Positions 17,142 to 25,495 of a stretch of 51,463 nt of DNA are shown piece after piece. The DNA is from an uncultured Phascolarctobacterium sp. (GTDB taxonomy: Bacteria > Bacillota > Negativicutes > Acidaminococcales > Acidaminococcaceae). Location: NCBI RefSeq assembly GCF_937920985.1, contig NZ_CALDXR010000018.1, positions 1 to 51,463 of the forward strand, read 5' to 3'. How positions within the stretch are numbered: the first letter of the stretch is position 1; every line of letters starts with the position of its first letter. A model generated the notes under the pieces. The model was not told the DNA's origin and searched no databases. It worked only from the letters and a program-made list of their open reading frames with translations. The translations under genes were made by a program, and so were the position numbers.

Positions 17142-17196
17142 CCTACCCGAATTTGCCATTTCGGGTAGGGACAAGTTACTAAAAATTCGTTATACT
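17142..17196 (+). promoter_or_regulatory. Palindrome-promoter site 3 of 9 (first ompM)
   Basis: This is the best-formed copy. CCTACCCGAA and TTCGGGTAGG are perfect 10-bp arms around 8 bp (17142-17169, plus G). Then come 20 bp and TATACT (17191-17196). The leader to the ompM start is about 155 nt. Confidence 0.85.
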
Positions 17197-17278
17197 ACAG
17201 CCAGAAGCAAAGGAAAAACAAATAATCCTTCTTGCTTTTCCGACTTTACCAAACGGAGCAGGTACTGCAAAAACCAAA

Positions 17279-17329
17279 ATGAAACAAGGCAAATTTTGGC
17301 AGCAAACAGCGCAAGCCTCCGCAAGGTAA
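17279..17329 (+). CDS. Possible 16-codon leader ORF before the first ompM
   Basis: ATG 17279 to TAA 17329 encodes MKQGKFWQQTAQASAR. The second ompM leader has the same ORF with two synonymous changes and one Thr-to-Ala change. No good ribosome binding site is seen, so translation is doubtful. It could equally be a conserved RNA leader. Confidence 0.3.
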   Translation: MKQGKFWQQTAQASAR

Positions 17330-17358
17330 AAAATTTACTTAAAGAGGAGGAATTTCTC

Positions 17359-18744
17359 ATGAAAAAATCTTTAGTACTCGCAATGGCAATGGCTCTTGGT
17401 GTAACCGCATCCGCTTACGCTGCTAACCCGTTCAGCGACGTTCCTGCCGGTCATTGGGCTTATGACAGCATCAGCAAGCTGGCAGCTGCAGGTGTAATCG
17501 ATGGTTATGGTGACGGCACCTTCGGCGGTGATAAGCTGATGACTCGCTATGAGATGGCACAAATTGTTGCTAGAGCAATGGCAAAGGGCGCTAATGTTGA
17601 CAAGCTGGCAGCAGAATTTGCTGACGAGCTGGACAGCCTGGGCGTGCGCGTAGCTAACCTTGAGAAAAAGGCTGATAATGTAAAAATTACCGGTGAAGTT
17701 CGCTTCCGCTATGTTGACCAAGACGGTGCAATGGAAAAAAGGACTTTGAACAGAGGTTACAGAGTTTTGGGCAATGATTCCAACCATGTAGCAGATCTCC
17801 GTTCCCGTATCTGGATTAACGGCATGATTAATGATGACTGGACCTACACCGGCATGCTGCAGAATGTGCAGAACCTGAATAATAACACAGGTGATGAAAA
17901 TACAAGCTTCCAGCGCGCTTATGTAGACGGCAAGCTGGGCGGTATGGCAGTACGTGCAGGCCGTTATAATCTGGTAATTGCTGATGGCAATATCTATGAT
18001 ACCCGTGCTGATGGCCTGGAGCTGTCTTATGGCAACAAGGTTAAGTTAAAAGGCTTTGCAGGCAAGGCAACTGATGATATCACTGTAGTACCGCTTATGA
18101 TAAATGATGGCGTTAATACTGAAACTGGTGATATTACTAATGGCGGCAAGTATTGGGGCTTGGCAGTAGAAGGCGAGTTGGCTAAGGGCTTGAAGGCTAC
18201 TGCCGGCTACACTCAATTCAAAGATATGGGAACCGGCTCTGTTGCATTTGACAATGGTAACTTTGACAAAACTGATATTGACAACGGCATTTGGCATGCA
18301 GGCTTGAGCTATGATATGGGGCATTTCAATCTGTCCGCTATGTATCTGAAGGGTGATTTGTCTGCTGACAAACTTAATGATCGTAGTGATGGCAACCTTA
18401 ACAAAGCTATTGATAAATACCTGGATGACGACGGCTTTGTTATCGGCTTGGCTTATAAGGGTGCAAAGGCTGAGGATGCAGGCAGCTGGGGCGCATGGGC
18501 TAAATACTATGACCAAGGCGCACAAACCTATGTTGCACACACCACCGATGCTAACACCTTTGGTATGACCGGCTTCAAGGGCTTCGGCGTTGGCGCTAAC
18601 TACACCATTGCTAAAAACATCGTAGCTAACGTTGCATACTACAACACTGAATCCAAGCTGTTGAAAGAACTTCCTGGAATTGCTGCTGATATGGAACGTA
18701 CTAAAGATCATCGCTTCTGGACTGACGTAACCTTCACTTTCTAA
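17359..18744 (+). CDS. ompM: OmpM-type outer-membrane protein (SLH domain plus beta-barrel), copy 1
   Basis: This encodes a major outer-membrane porin and tether of Negativicutes. The 461-aa precursor starts at ATG 17359 behind AGAGGAGG and has a signal peptide (MKKSLVLAMAMALGVTASAY, cleavage at AYA-ANP). An SLH domain, NPFSDVPAGHWAYDSISKLA through LMTRYEMAQIVARAM, occupies residues 22-75 and in this class binds polyamine-modified peptidoglycan. A short coiled coil (VRVANLEKKADNV) follows, then a barrel of about 350 residues ending in DVTFTF. The in-frame upstream start at 17296 has no ribosome binding site. Copy 2 follows 0.9 kb downstream. Confidence 0.95.
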   Translation: MKKSLVLAMAMALGVTASAYAANPFSDVPAGHWAYDSISKLAAAGVIDGYGDGTFGGDKLMTRYEMAQIVARAMAKGANVDKLAAEFADELDSLGVRVANLEKKADNVKITGEVRFRYVDQDGAMEKRTLNRGYRVLGNDSNHVADLRSRIWINGMINDDWTYTGMLQNVQNLNNNTGDENTSFQRAYVDGKLGGMAVRAGRYNLVIADGNIYDTRADGLELSYGNKVKLKGFAGKATDDITVVPLMINDGVNTETGDITNGGKYWGLAVEGELAKGLKATAGYTQFKDMGTGSVAFDNGNFDKTDIDNGIWHAGLSYDMGHFNLSAMYLKGDLSADKLNDRSDGNLNKAIDKYLDDDGFVIGLAYKGAKAEDAGSWGAWAKYYDQGAQTYVAHTTDANTFGMTGFKGFGVGANYTIAKNIVANVAYYNTESKLLKELPGIAADMERTKDHRFWTDVTFTF

Positions 18745-18798
18745 TAAACCTTCATACAAAAACTTCCTAAAATCGGCAGCGCTCGGCGCTGTCGGCAG

Positions 18799-18824
18799 AG
18801 AACCGCCGCAAGGCGGTTCTTTTG
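18799..18824 (+). terminator. Terminator of the first ompM
   Basis: AGAACCGCC/GGCGGTTCT stem with a T-run, the same hairpin as at 4148 and 20990. Confidence 0.9.
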
Positions 18825-18847
18825 CGTTTGGGTGGGCGAGGGGGATT

Positions 18848-18986
18848 AGGCTCTCATAGGGGAGAGCTGGCGCCCGGTAGGGCGACTGAGAAGGGATTGG
18901 TGTTTAAAAACTTACTAATAGCATATGTATGATGGACCCCTCTTCGTCATCGCTACGCGATGCCACCTCTCCCCGAGGAGAGGCTC
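18848..18986. repeat. MITE-like intergenic repeat, copy R3
   Basis: This copy has AGGCTCTC at the left, GAGAGGCTC at the right, and the internal blocks AGGGCGACTGAGA and CATCGCTACGCGATG. The stretch that follows to 19160 carries the CCCCCTTCCGCCTCACTACG block and GGTCGTGTTATACTCGAAGAG, both found again after the second ompM. Confidence 0.75.
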
Positions 18987-19263
18987 ACCTTTCTTCCCAA
19001 AGTCATATTTGCTTACACAACTCTTCCGTCTGCTCGCAGCCCCCTTCCGCCTCACTACGTTCGGCACCTTCGCTATACTAAGACCCATTTTTCATGTAAT
19101 GAAAAATGCTGGTCGTGTTATACTCGAAGAGTGCAAGGGGCAGGCAAGACTAATAGCGTAGGTTTTTGTACAAAATCTTATTACTGGAGTTTTATGTTTT
19201 CACTGCGATATATAATTGCTTGCATTAGTACGTAGAACTAAGCTTATTATTAGCCCATGAGTT

Positions 19264-19400
19264 ATGGTAAAGCATTTTTTGCTAAGCTTTTTTGTGCGAG
19301 CAAAAAAGCGACTGTTTCCCGCGCTTTACGAAAGCGCGCCCCTTTCTTGTTACTTCTTTCGGGGACGAAAGAAGTAAATCTAAAGAACGCAGTAAAACCT
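19264..19400. repeat. Intergenic repeat B, copy 1
   Basis: GCGACTGTTTCCCGCGCTTT, AAAGCGCGCCCCTTTCTTG and GTTACTTCTTTCGGGGACG are repeated at 21556-21690, upstream of another palindrome site. A diverged inverted copy may lie at 51180-51240. It contains hairpins (GCGCTTT/AAAGCGC) but no gene. Confidence 0.75.
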
Positions 19401-19457
19401 AAAATTTTCTCTCAAACCACCCCGAAAATCAAAAAAATCCCCAAAATTTCCCCTCAT

Positions 19458-19512
19458 CCTATCCGAATTTGCCATTTCGGGTAGGGACAAGTTACTAAAA
19501 ATCCGTTATACT
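19458..19512 (+). promoter_or_regulatory. Palindrome-promoter site 4 of 9 (second ompM)
   Basis: CCTATCCGAA, N8, TTCGGGTAGG, G at 19458-19486, then 20 bp and TATACT (19507-19512). The flanks are nearly identical to site 3, so the regulatory region was duplicated together with the gene. Confidence 0.85.
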
Positions 19513-19594
19513 ACAGCCAGAAGCAAAGGAAAAACAATTAATCCTTCTTGCTTTTCCGGCTTTACCGAACGGAGCGAGCAATCCAAAAACCAAA

Positions 19595-19645
19595 ATGAAA
19601 CAAGGCAAATTTTGGCAACAGGCAGCGCAAGCCTCCGCAAGGTAA
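19595..19645 (+). CDS. Possible 16-codon leader ORF before the second ompM
   Basis: It encodes MKQGKFWQQAAQASAR and is the counterpart of 17279-17329. Of the three base changes, two are synonymous. Confidence 0.3.
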   Translation: MKQGKFWQQAAQASAR

Positions 19646-19674
19646 AAAATTTACTTAAAGAGGAGGAATTTCTC

Positions 19675-20934
19675 ATGAAAAAATCTTTAGTACTCGCAAT
19701 GGCAATGGCTTTGGGTGTAACCGCATCCGCTTATGCTGCTAACCCCTTCAGCGACGTTCCGGCTGGCCACTGGGCTTATGACAGCATCAGCAAGCTGGCA
19801 ACAGCAGGTGTAATTGATGGTTATGGTGACGGCACCTTCGGCGGTGACAAGCTGATGACTCGCTATGAAATGGCACAAATCGTTGCTAAAGCAATGGCAA
19901 AGGGCGCTAACGTTGACAAGCTGGCAGCAGAATTTGCTGACGAGCTGGACAGCCTGGGCGTGCGCGTAGCTAACCTGGAGAAAAAGGCTGATAACGTAAA
20001 GATTACCGGTGAACTGCGTTACAGATACGTTGATCAAAAGGGCGAAGTTAATTTTGATGCTGATGACAAGAATCATTCTTATGTAAATGACCTGCGTTCC
20101 CGTATCTGGATTAACGGCATGATTAATGATGATTGGTCCTATACTGGTATGCTGCAGAACACCCAAAATCTGGGCGATAATGTTGGCAACGAAAAAACCG
20201 ATTTCCAACGCGCTTATGTAGACGGTAAGCTGGGTGGCATGGCTGTTCGCGCCGGCCGTTATAACCTGGTACTGGCAGACGGCAACTTCTATGATACCCG
20301 CGCAGACGGCGTTGAAGTAGCTTATGGCAAGGACGTTAAAATTACCGGTTATGCAGGCAAATTTGCAGAAGATACTTTTATTTATGGATATGAGAGTGAA
20401 GGCGGCAACTATTGGGCTGTTGATGTAACCGCACCTATTGCTAAAGGTCTGGATTTGTCTGCCGGCTATATTCATGTTAATGATATCGTAGATGAAGATG
20501 ATTATACTTATGATAATAAGGTTTGGTACGTAGGTGCCAAATATGCTGTTGGTCATGTAGGCTTATCTGCAATGTATTTGAAGGGTGACCTTTCTGATGA
20601 TGATGGCTATAAATTTGATGAGGATTGGCAAAAAGACGGCTATGTAATCGGCCTGGCTTACAAGGGTGCTAAGGCTGACGAAGCTGGCAGCTGGGGCCTG
20701 TGGGCTAAATACTATGACCAAGGTACCAACACCTACCTGGCACATACCACCGATGCTCACACCTTCTGGGGCGACGGCTTCAAGGGTTATGGCGTAGGCG
20801 CCAACTACACCTTTGCTAAGAACATCGTTGGTAACGTAGCTTACTATGAGACCAAGGATACCTATGCGCAAAAAACAGAAGATTACACTGTAAAAGACCG
20901 TCGTCTGTGGACTGACGTAACCTTCACTTTCTAA
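19675..20934 (+). CDS. ompM: OmpM-type outer-membrane protein (SLH domain plus beta-barrel), copy 2
   Basis: The 419-aa paralogue of the preceding gene has the same signal peptide, SLH domain (NPFSDVPAGHWAYDSISKLA) and coiled coil almost unchanged. The barrel is shorter and diverges in the middle, where the extracellular loops are expected (EVNFDADDKNHSY instead of the copy-1 loop). The C-terminus returns to identity (LWTDVTFTF). The start ATG 19675 has the same AGAGGAGG site. Conserved ends with a variable middle fit a tandem duplication in which surface loops or pore properties diverged. It is read from palindrome site 4. Confidence 0.95.
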   Translation: MKKSLVLAMAMALGVTASAYAANPFSDVPAGHWAYDSISKLATAGVIDGYGDGTFGGDKLMTRYEMAQIVAKAMAKGANVDKLAAEFADELDSLGVRVANLEKKADNVKITGELRYRYVDQKGEVNFDADDKNHSYVNDLRSRIWINGMINDDWSYTGMLQNTQNLGDNVGNEKTDFQRAYVDGKLGGMAVRAGRYNLVLADGNFYDTRADGVEVAYGKDVKITGYAGKFAEDTFIYGYESEGGNYWAVDVTAPIAKGLDLSAGYIHVNDIVDEDDYTYDNKVWYVGAKYAVGHVGLSAMYLKGDLSDDDGYKFDEDWQKDGYVIGLAYKGAKADEAGSWGLWAKYYDQGTNTYLAHTTDAHTFWGDGFKGYGVGANYTFAKNIVGNVAYYETKDTYAQKTEDYTVKDRRLWTDVTFTF

Positions 20935-20989
20935 TAAACCTTCATACAAAAACTTCCTAAAATCGGCAGCGCTCTGGCGCTGTCGGCAG

Positions 20990-21016
20990 AGAACCGCCGT
21001 GAGGCGGTTCTTTTGC
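20990..21016 (+). terminator. Terminator of the second ompM
   Basis: AGAACCGCC-GTGA-GGCGGTTCT followed by T4. Confidence 0.9.
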
Positions 21017-21033
21017 GTTTGGGGTGGGGGATT

Positions 21034-21172
21034 AGGCTCTCCTAGGGGAAAGCTGGCGCCCGGTAGGGCGACTGAGAGGGGATTGTTGTTTAAAAATTTA
21101 CTAATAGCATATGTATGATGTACCCCTCTCCGTCATCGCTACGCGATGCCACCTCTCCCCGAGGAGAGGCTC
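21034..21172. repeat. MITE-like intergenic repeat, copy R4
   Basis: Closely similar to R3 at 18848-18986 and in the same position behind an ompM terminator. It is followed to about 21450 by the same accessory blocks (GGTCGTGTTATACTCGAAGAG, CCCCCTTCCGCCTCACTACG). Confidence 0.75.
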
Positions 21173-21555
21173 GCTTTTCTTTCTAAAGTTGCATCTGCTT
21201 ACCCAACCCTTCCGTCTGCTCGCAAGGCTCGCAGCCACCTCCGCTATACTAAGCCCCATTTTCATGCAATGAAAAATGTTGGTCGTGTTATACTCGAAGA
21301 GTATTTCAGGGAAGATATAATGGTATTACGTAATTTTAACTTTAGCTATTACTACGAACTTTTATATGCTCCCTGCGTCGCAGCCCCCTTCCGCCTCACT
21401 ACGTTCGGCACCTTCCCCGAGGGGCAGGCAAGACCAATAGCGTAGGTTTTTGAACAACATCTTAATTAATGGTGTTTAGATTTCTATGTTTTCACTGCGA
21501 TATATAATTGCTTGCGTCAGTACGCAGAACTTGATGTACTGCAAACCAAAGAGGA

Positions 21556-21690
21556 TATGGCAAAGCCTTTTTTGCTAAGCTTTTTGCGGCGATGCAAAAA
21601 GCGACTGTTTCCCGCGCTTTACAAAAGCGCGCCCCTTTCTTGTTACTTCTTTCGGGGACGAAAGAAGTAAACATAAAGAACGAAGCAAAA
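21556..21690. repeat. Intergenic repeat B, copy 2
   Basis: Repeat of 19264-19400, including the GCGACTGTTTCCCGCGCTTT and GTTACTTCTTTCGGGGACG blocks, again just upstream of a palindrome-promoter site. Confidence 0.75.
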
Positions 21691-21748
21691 ACTATAATTT
21701 TCTCTCAACCCTCCTAAAATCTCAAAAATATCCCAAAATCCCCCTCAT

Positions 21749-21803
21749 CCTACCCGAAATCACCCTTTAGGGTGGGGCGCTTTTGCTTTTTTTAGGCTAC
21801 ACT
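21749..21803 (+). promoter_or_regulatory. Palindrome-promoter site 5 of 9 (exported protein and nucleoside hydrolase)
   Basis: CCTACCCGAA, N8, TTAGGGTGGG, G at 21749-21777; 20 bp; TACACT (21798-21803). The start codon is about 55 bp farther on. Confidence 0.82.
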
Positions 21804-21856
21804 ATAGGTGTAAACAATCAGCTGCAAAGCAGGCAGCAGGAAGCGGAGGGATTGAT

Positions 21857-22990
21857 ATGCTGAAGGAAAGCTGGAAAAACATTTTGCTGGGCGCATTACT
21901 GCTTACCGGATTGACAATGCTCCTAGGCAGTGACAGCTCCGACAAAAAAGCAGTCTCGCTGCTTGCCATGCCTAAGGCAGAAGCTGCCGCTATGCCTGTC
22001 TACGAGCAGGAATATATGAAAATCGTGGCTGGTGTCTGCGATTATTTGACCACGGGTAATACCGCCGGGCTGCCGGTGCAGGGACTGACAGGCTTTGAGG
22101 AGCTGGAGGGCCATAATGATCCAGGTCAGGGCGTAAGCAGTGTCGGCTATACGCTGCAGGATATCAATAATGATAAGGTGCCGGAGCTGATTTTGGCCCA
22201 GATTGCTTATCCCGAGGGCAAGGGCTATTATGGACGGGATATCTATGCTGTCTATACCTTTGTGGATGGTAAGATAAAATTTGTTGACGAGGGCTGGTCG
22301 CGCATCCGTCTGCGTCTGCTTCCGGATAATACGCTGAGCAAGCGCACCTGGAACGACGATAAAAATATGGAATGGGTGCTGGAAATGAAGGATTTGCTGC
22401 GGGACGGCAGTCTGCGTCAGGGACAAACCTTCTATACAAAGATCGAGAATGGCAGATTTAATATTTACCGAAAATATTTAGATGTAAATGATACCTTTGT
22501 TACCCAAAAAACTTCCATGCACTTTGACGATATGATGAATATTGACCTCGGTGCCCAAAAACTCGAGCTTTTACCGCTTGCGGAATACAGCAGCCGTGGC
22601 TTTAAGGGATTGGTAATGCAGCACCTTAACTGCATGGGCTTGCATGAGCTGCAGGATGATAGGGTAGATCTTTCCGCATATGAGCATGTTTACGCGGATA
22701 ATCCCTCCCAGGGAGCAGAAGTGTTGTTTAGCAGCAATACTTCTCTGGCGAGCTTTGAAGTGCTGGATTTGCAGGGTGACAGCAGCAGAGTTATCTACAG
22801 CAAAGGACTGCTGAACCCGGAAGAAAAGCTGGTGCTGCATCTGGAAAGCTTTGAAACTGATCCCGTGCTCAGCTATGAAACTGTTATCAAGAACGGTATC
22901 TGCTTCAGGGACGATACCGGCAGCCTGCGCAAGTTTGCGATTCGGGCGAAAGTTATGGACGGCAGTGTTTATCTGGAGGAGATTGATTAA
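21857..22990 (+). CDS. Exported protein with a Ca-binding-like loop, paralogue family B, lipobox lost
   Basis: The 377-aa protein of unknown function is a clear paralogue of the product at 24293: both share LGYTLQDINNDKVPEL, GKDIYAVYTF/GRDIYAVYTF and FVDGKIKFVDEGW. DINNDKVPEL resembles the D-x-N-x-D loops of EF-hand and FG-GAP proteins. The paralogue has a lipobox Cys (LLNGC), but here the same place reads LLGSDSS, so this copy should not be lipidated. The last 80 or so residues form a separable domain that is found alone in the 25496 gene. ATG 21857 follows GGAGGG. It is first in a unit with the nucleoside hydrolase. Confidence 0.78.
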   Translation: MLKESWKNILLGALLLTGLTMLLGSDSSDKKAVSLLAMPKAEAAAMPVYEQEYMKIVAGVCDYLTTGNTAGLPVQGLTGFEELEGHNDPGQGVSSVGYTLQDINNDKVPELILAQIAYPEGKGYYGRDIYAVYTFVDGKIKFVDEGWSRIRLRLLPDNTLSKRTWNDDKNMEWVLEMKDLLRDGSLRQGQTFYTKIENGRFNIYRKYLDVNDTFVTQKTSMHFDDMMNIDLGAQKLELLPLAEYSSRGFKGLVMQHLNCMGLHELQDDRVDLSAYEHVYADNPSQGAEVLFSSNTSLASFEVLDLQGDSSRVIYSKGLLNPEEKLVLHLESFETDPVLSYETVIKNGICFRDDTGSLRKFAIRAKVMDGSVYLEEID

Positions 22991-23050
22991 GGTAAAATCT
23001 GCATTCTGTGCGGAAATTTATAGAATTAGGGATTTTAGGAGGTAATGAAT

Positions 23051-24157
23051 ATGAAAATGAAAAAATTAACCAGCTTATGTGGTTGCCTGTTGCTTTCCAT
23101 GTGCATGGGCGTTGGCGCTATGACTGCTCCGCTGTCTGCTGAGGCTGCAGCACGCGAAAAGGTTATTCTGGACGCAGATATGGTGGATTTGTTTGATGAC
23201 GGCATCGCTATGATGATGCTTGCCGAATCTCCCAAAATGGATTTGAAGGGTGTTACCATCGTTATCGGCAATACCTGGGTTGAAACCGGTACCGCTTCCG
23301 CTATTCGTCAGCTGGAGGGCATCGGCCGCACCGATATTCCTGTATATATGGGCGTTAATGAAACCGTTCGCAAGGACCGTTTCGCTAACATGAAGGAGGA
23401 AAAACGCATTTACGGCCGTGGCCATGACTCCCATCTGGGCGCTGCAGGTTATCCTCAGCCGGCATCCTGGCAGGCTGAATATCGCAAGAATTATAATGAT
23501 GAGCCGGTAATGAACCCGCAAAAGGAACATGCTGCTGATTTCATCATTGATACTATCAAAAAGCATCCGGGCGAAGTAACCATCGTTGCTATCGGCAGCG
23601 GTGCTAACCTGGCAGCTGCTCTGGACAAGGCTCCGGAAATTGCTCCGCTGGCTAAACGCGTTGTTTATATGGCAGGCGCTTTCTTCTGCGAAGGCAACGT
23701 AATGCCGACCTCCGAGTTCAACGTTTGGATTGATCCGGAAACCGCTAAAAAGGCTTACCGCGCTCCCTGGAAGGAGCAAATCTTCCTGCCGCTGGATGTT
23801 TGCAGCAAGGAACTGATGAGCCACGATGATTTTAAGGATCTGGAAAGCCGCATTAAGAGCGACCGCTTCAAGGCTATGTGGGAAAGCCACTATGCTACCC
23901 CGATGTTCCGCAAGGATCCGTCCTTCAAGAACTACATTTGGGACGTTCTGGCAGCAGCAGTTGCTATTGATCCGTCCGTAATTCTGGAATCCGAAACTCT
24001 GCCGGTTGATGTTGACGACCAATACGGTTATGGCTACGGCCAGACTATGGGCTTCCGCGGCGCTGCTCCTGAGGGCACTCAGAATGCGAAGATTGTTTAC
24101 GCTGTAGACCGCGCTAAGGTTTGGAAGATGGTTGAGGATGTATTCAACAAGCTGTAA
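23051..24157 (+). CDS. Exported nucleoside hydrolase (IunH-like)
   Basis: The 368-aa protein of the inosine-uridine nucleoside hydrolase family cleaves ribonucleosides to base and ribose. A signal peptide (cleavage near AEA-AAR) marks it as periplasmic or secreted, unlike cytoplasmic RihA/B/C. The N-terminal metal motif reads VILDADMVDLFDDG, with two residues more than the usual DTDPGIDD spacing but with all Asp ligands present. SEFNVWIDPETAKK and FLPLDVCSKE match the later conserved segments. ATG 23051 is chosen over 23045 because it lies 8 nt from AGGAGG. It follows the exported protein by 60 nt. Confidence 0.88.
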   Translation: MKMKKLTSLCGCLLLSMCMGVGAMTAPLSAEAAAREKVILDADMVDLFDDGIAMMMLAESPKMDLKGVTIVIGNTWVETGTASAIRQLEGIGRTDIPVYMGVNETVRKDRFANMKEEKRIYGRGHDSHLGAAGYPQPASWQAEYRKNYNDEPVMNPQKEHAADFIIDTIKKHPGEVTIVAIGSGANLAAALDKAPEIAPLAKRVVYMAGAFFCEGNVMPTSEFNVWIDPETAKKAYRAPWKEQIFLPLDVCSKELMSHDDFKDLESRIKSDRFKAMWESHYATPMFRKDPSFKNYIWDVLAAAVAIDPSVILESETLPVDVDDQYGYGYGQTMGFRGAAPEGTQNAKIVYAVDRAKVWKMVEDVFNKL

Positions 24158-24187
24158 GCAATAAATTTGCCGATTTAAAGCTCGCGC

Positions 24188-24242
24188 CCTACCCGAATTT
24201 GCTGTTTCGGGTGGGGCGCTTTAGTTTTTTTTAGGGTAAAAT
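24188..24242 (+). promoter_or_regulatory. Palindrome-promoter site 6 of 9 (lipoprotein unit)
   Basis: CCTACCCGAA, N8, TTCGGGTGGG, G at 24188-24216; 20 bp; TAAAAT (24237-24242). It sits 30 bp behind the nucleoside hydrolase stop. Confidence 0.82.
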
Positions 24243-24292
24243 ATAGGTATAAAAGATTAGCTGCGAAGCAAGCAGGAAGCGGAGGGATGGAG

Positions 24293-25438
24293 ATGTTGAA
24301 GAAAAGCTGTAAGAATGTTTTAGTTGGAGCAATGCTGCTGGCTTCATTGGCAATGCTGCTGAATGGCTGCGGTTCGGATAAGCAGGCTGCGGCAACGCAG
24401 CCTAAGGCTACGAAGGTGGAGGAAGCTGCAGCGACTGTCGCGAAGGTGCCTGCCTATGAGCGTGAATACGGCAAGCTGGTGGAGGGTATCTATAATTTTG
24501 TGAATGATGGCGATATGGGTAAAATGCCGCAGCAGGGCATGACCGGTATCTATGAGCTGCGGGATCGTATGGGTTATGTTGATGCGTTGAACATGCTTGG
24601 TTATACGCTGCAGGATATCAATAATGACAAGGTGCCGGAGCTGATTTTTGCTATCTTGGATAATGAAAAGCAGGGCAAGGGCTATTACGGCAAGGATATC
24701 TATGCTGTCTATACCTTTGTGGACGGTAAGATAAAATTTGTTGATGAGGGCTGGGCACGCAGCAATCTGCAGCTATTGCCGAACAATATGCTGCTGACAC
24801 GCGGCAACAGCAGTAATACAGATTATGTGCTGGTGCTGAATGATTTGCTGCCGAACGGTAATAAAAGATGCGTTGATATGTATTTTACCCGTTCAAAGAA
24901 CGGTAATGCGGCTGCCAACGGACTTGATGTTTACCGTAATAATGTGGGCAGCGATGATGTGGCTGCTTCGCAAAAGACGAATATGACTGCGGATGATTTC
25001 TTTGATATGGGAGCAGAGATGGCCGGTGACAGCGTGAAGCTTGAGCTGCTGCCGTTGAAGGAATGCAAGCAGAGAGGCTTTAAGGGCTTGGCGATGCAGT
25101 ATCTGGAATGCATGGGCGTACATGAGCTGCAGGATGCAAAGGTTGATCTTTCCAAGTACGAGCAGGTTTCCGTACCTAATCCCTTTAAGGGTGCGGATGT
25201 AATTTTCCGCAGTACGAAAAATCTGGAAGAGTTCCGCCTGCTGGAGCTTGCTTCCGGCAAGAGCGTTTACAGCAAGGATTTGCTGATGGCTGATGAAAAG
25301 CTGGTGCTGCATCTGGAGAGCCTGGAAACTATTCCCAAGAACGGTATCAGCTTTAAGGATGATGCAGGCAGGGAGCGCAAATTTGCGATTCTGCAAAGCG
25401 GTAAGGACGGCAGTATTTATCTGCAGGAGATTGAGTAA
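24293..25438 (+). CDS. Lipoprotein with a Ca-binding-like loop, paralogue family B
   Basis: The 381-aa lipoprotein of unknown role has a signal peptide with lipobox LNGC at Cys26, then a low-complexity Ala/Lys linker, a central domain with LQDINNDKVPELI (an acidic D-x-N-x-D loop) and a C-terminal domain (GADVIFRSTKNLEEFRLLEL to IYLQEIE). It is paralogous to 21857 over its whole length. ATG 24293 is preferred to 24287 because of its spacing from GGAGGG and its alignment with the paralogue start. It is followed by a gene for its C-terminal domain alone, so this is a family built from modules. Confidence 0.8.
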   Translation: MLKKSCKNVLVGAMLLASLAMLLNGCGSDKQAAATQPKATKVEEAAATVAKVPAYEREYGKLVEGIYNFVNDGDMGKMPQQGMTGIYELRDRMGYVDALNMLGYTLQDINNDKVPELIFAILDNEKQGKGYYGKDIYAVYTFVDGKIKFVDEGWARSNLQLLPNNMLLTRGNSSNTDYVLVLNDLLPNGNKRCVDMYFTRSKNGNAAANGLDVYRNNVGSDDVAASQKTNMTADDFFDMGAEMAGDSVKLELLPLKECKQRGFKGLAMQYLECMGVHELQDAKVDLSKYEQVSVPNPFKGADVIFRSTKNLEEFRLLELASGKSVYSKDLLMADEKLVLHLESLETIPKNGISFKDDAGRERKFAILQSGKDGSIYLQEIE

Positions 25439-25495
25439 GGTGTATTTCCTGAAGGAATTTAATATTTGATGTAAAAAACTTTGGAGGTGTTTTTT

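Noticed and set aside
17142..17170. The 29-bp palindromes as transcription terminators
   Set aside because: They lie upstream of -10 boxes at a constant distance, lack a following T-run in most copies and are often not preceded by a gene end.
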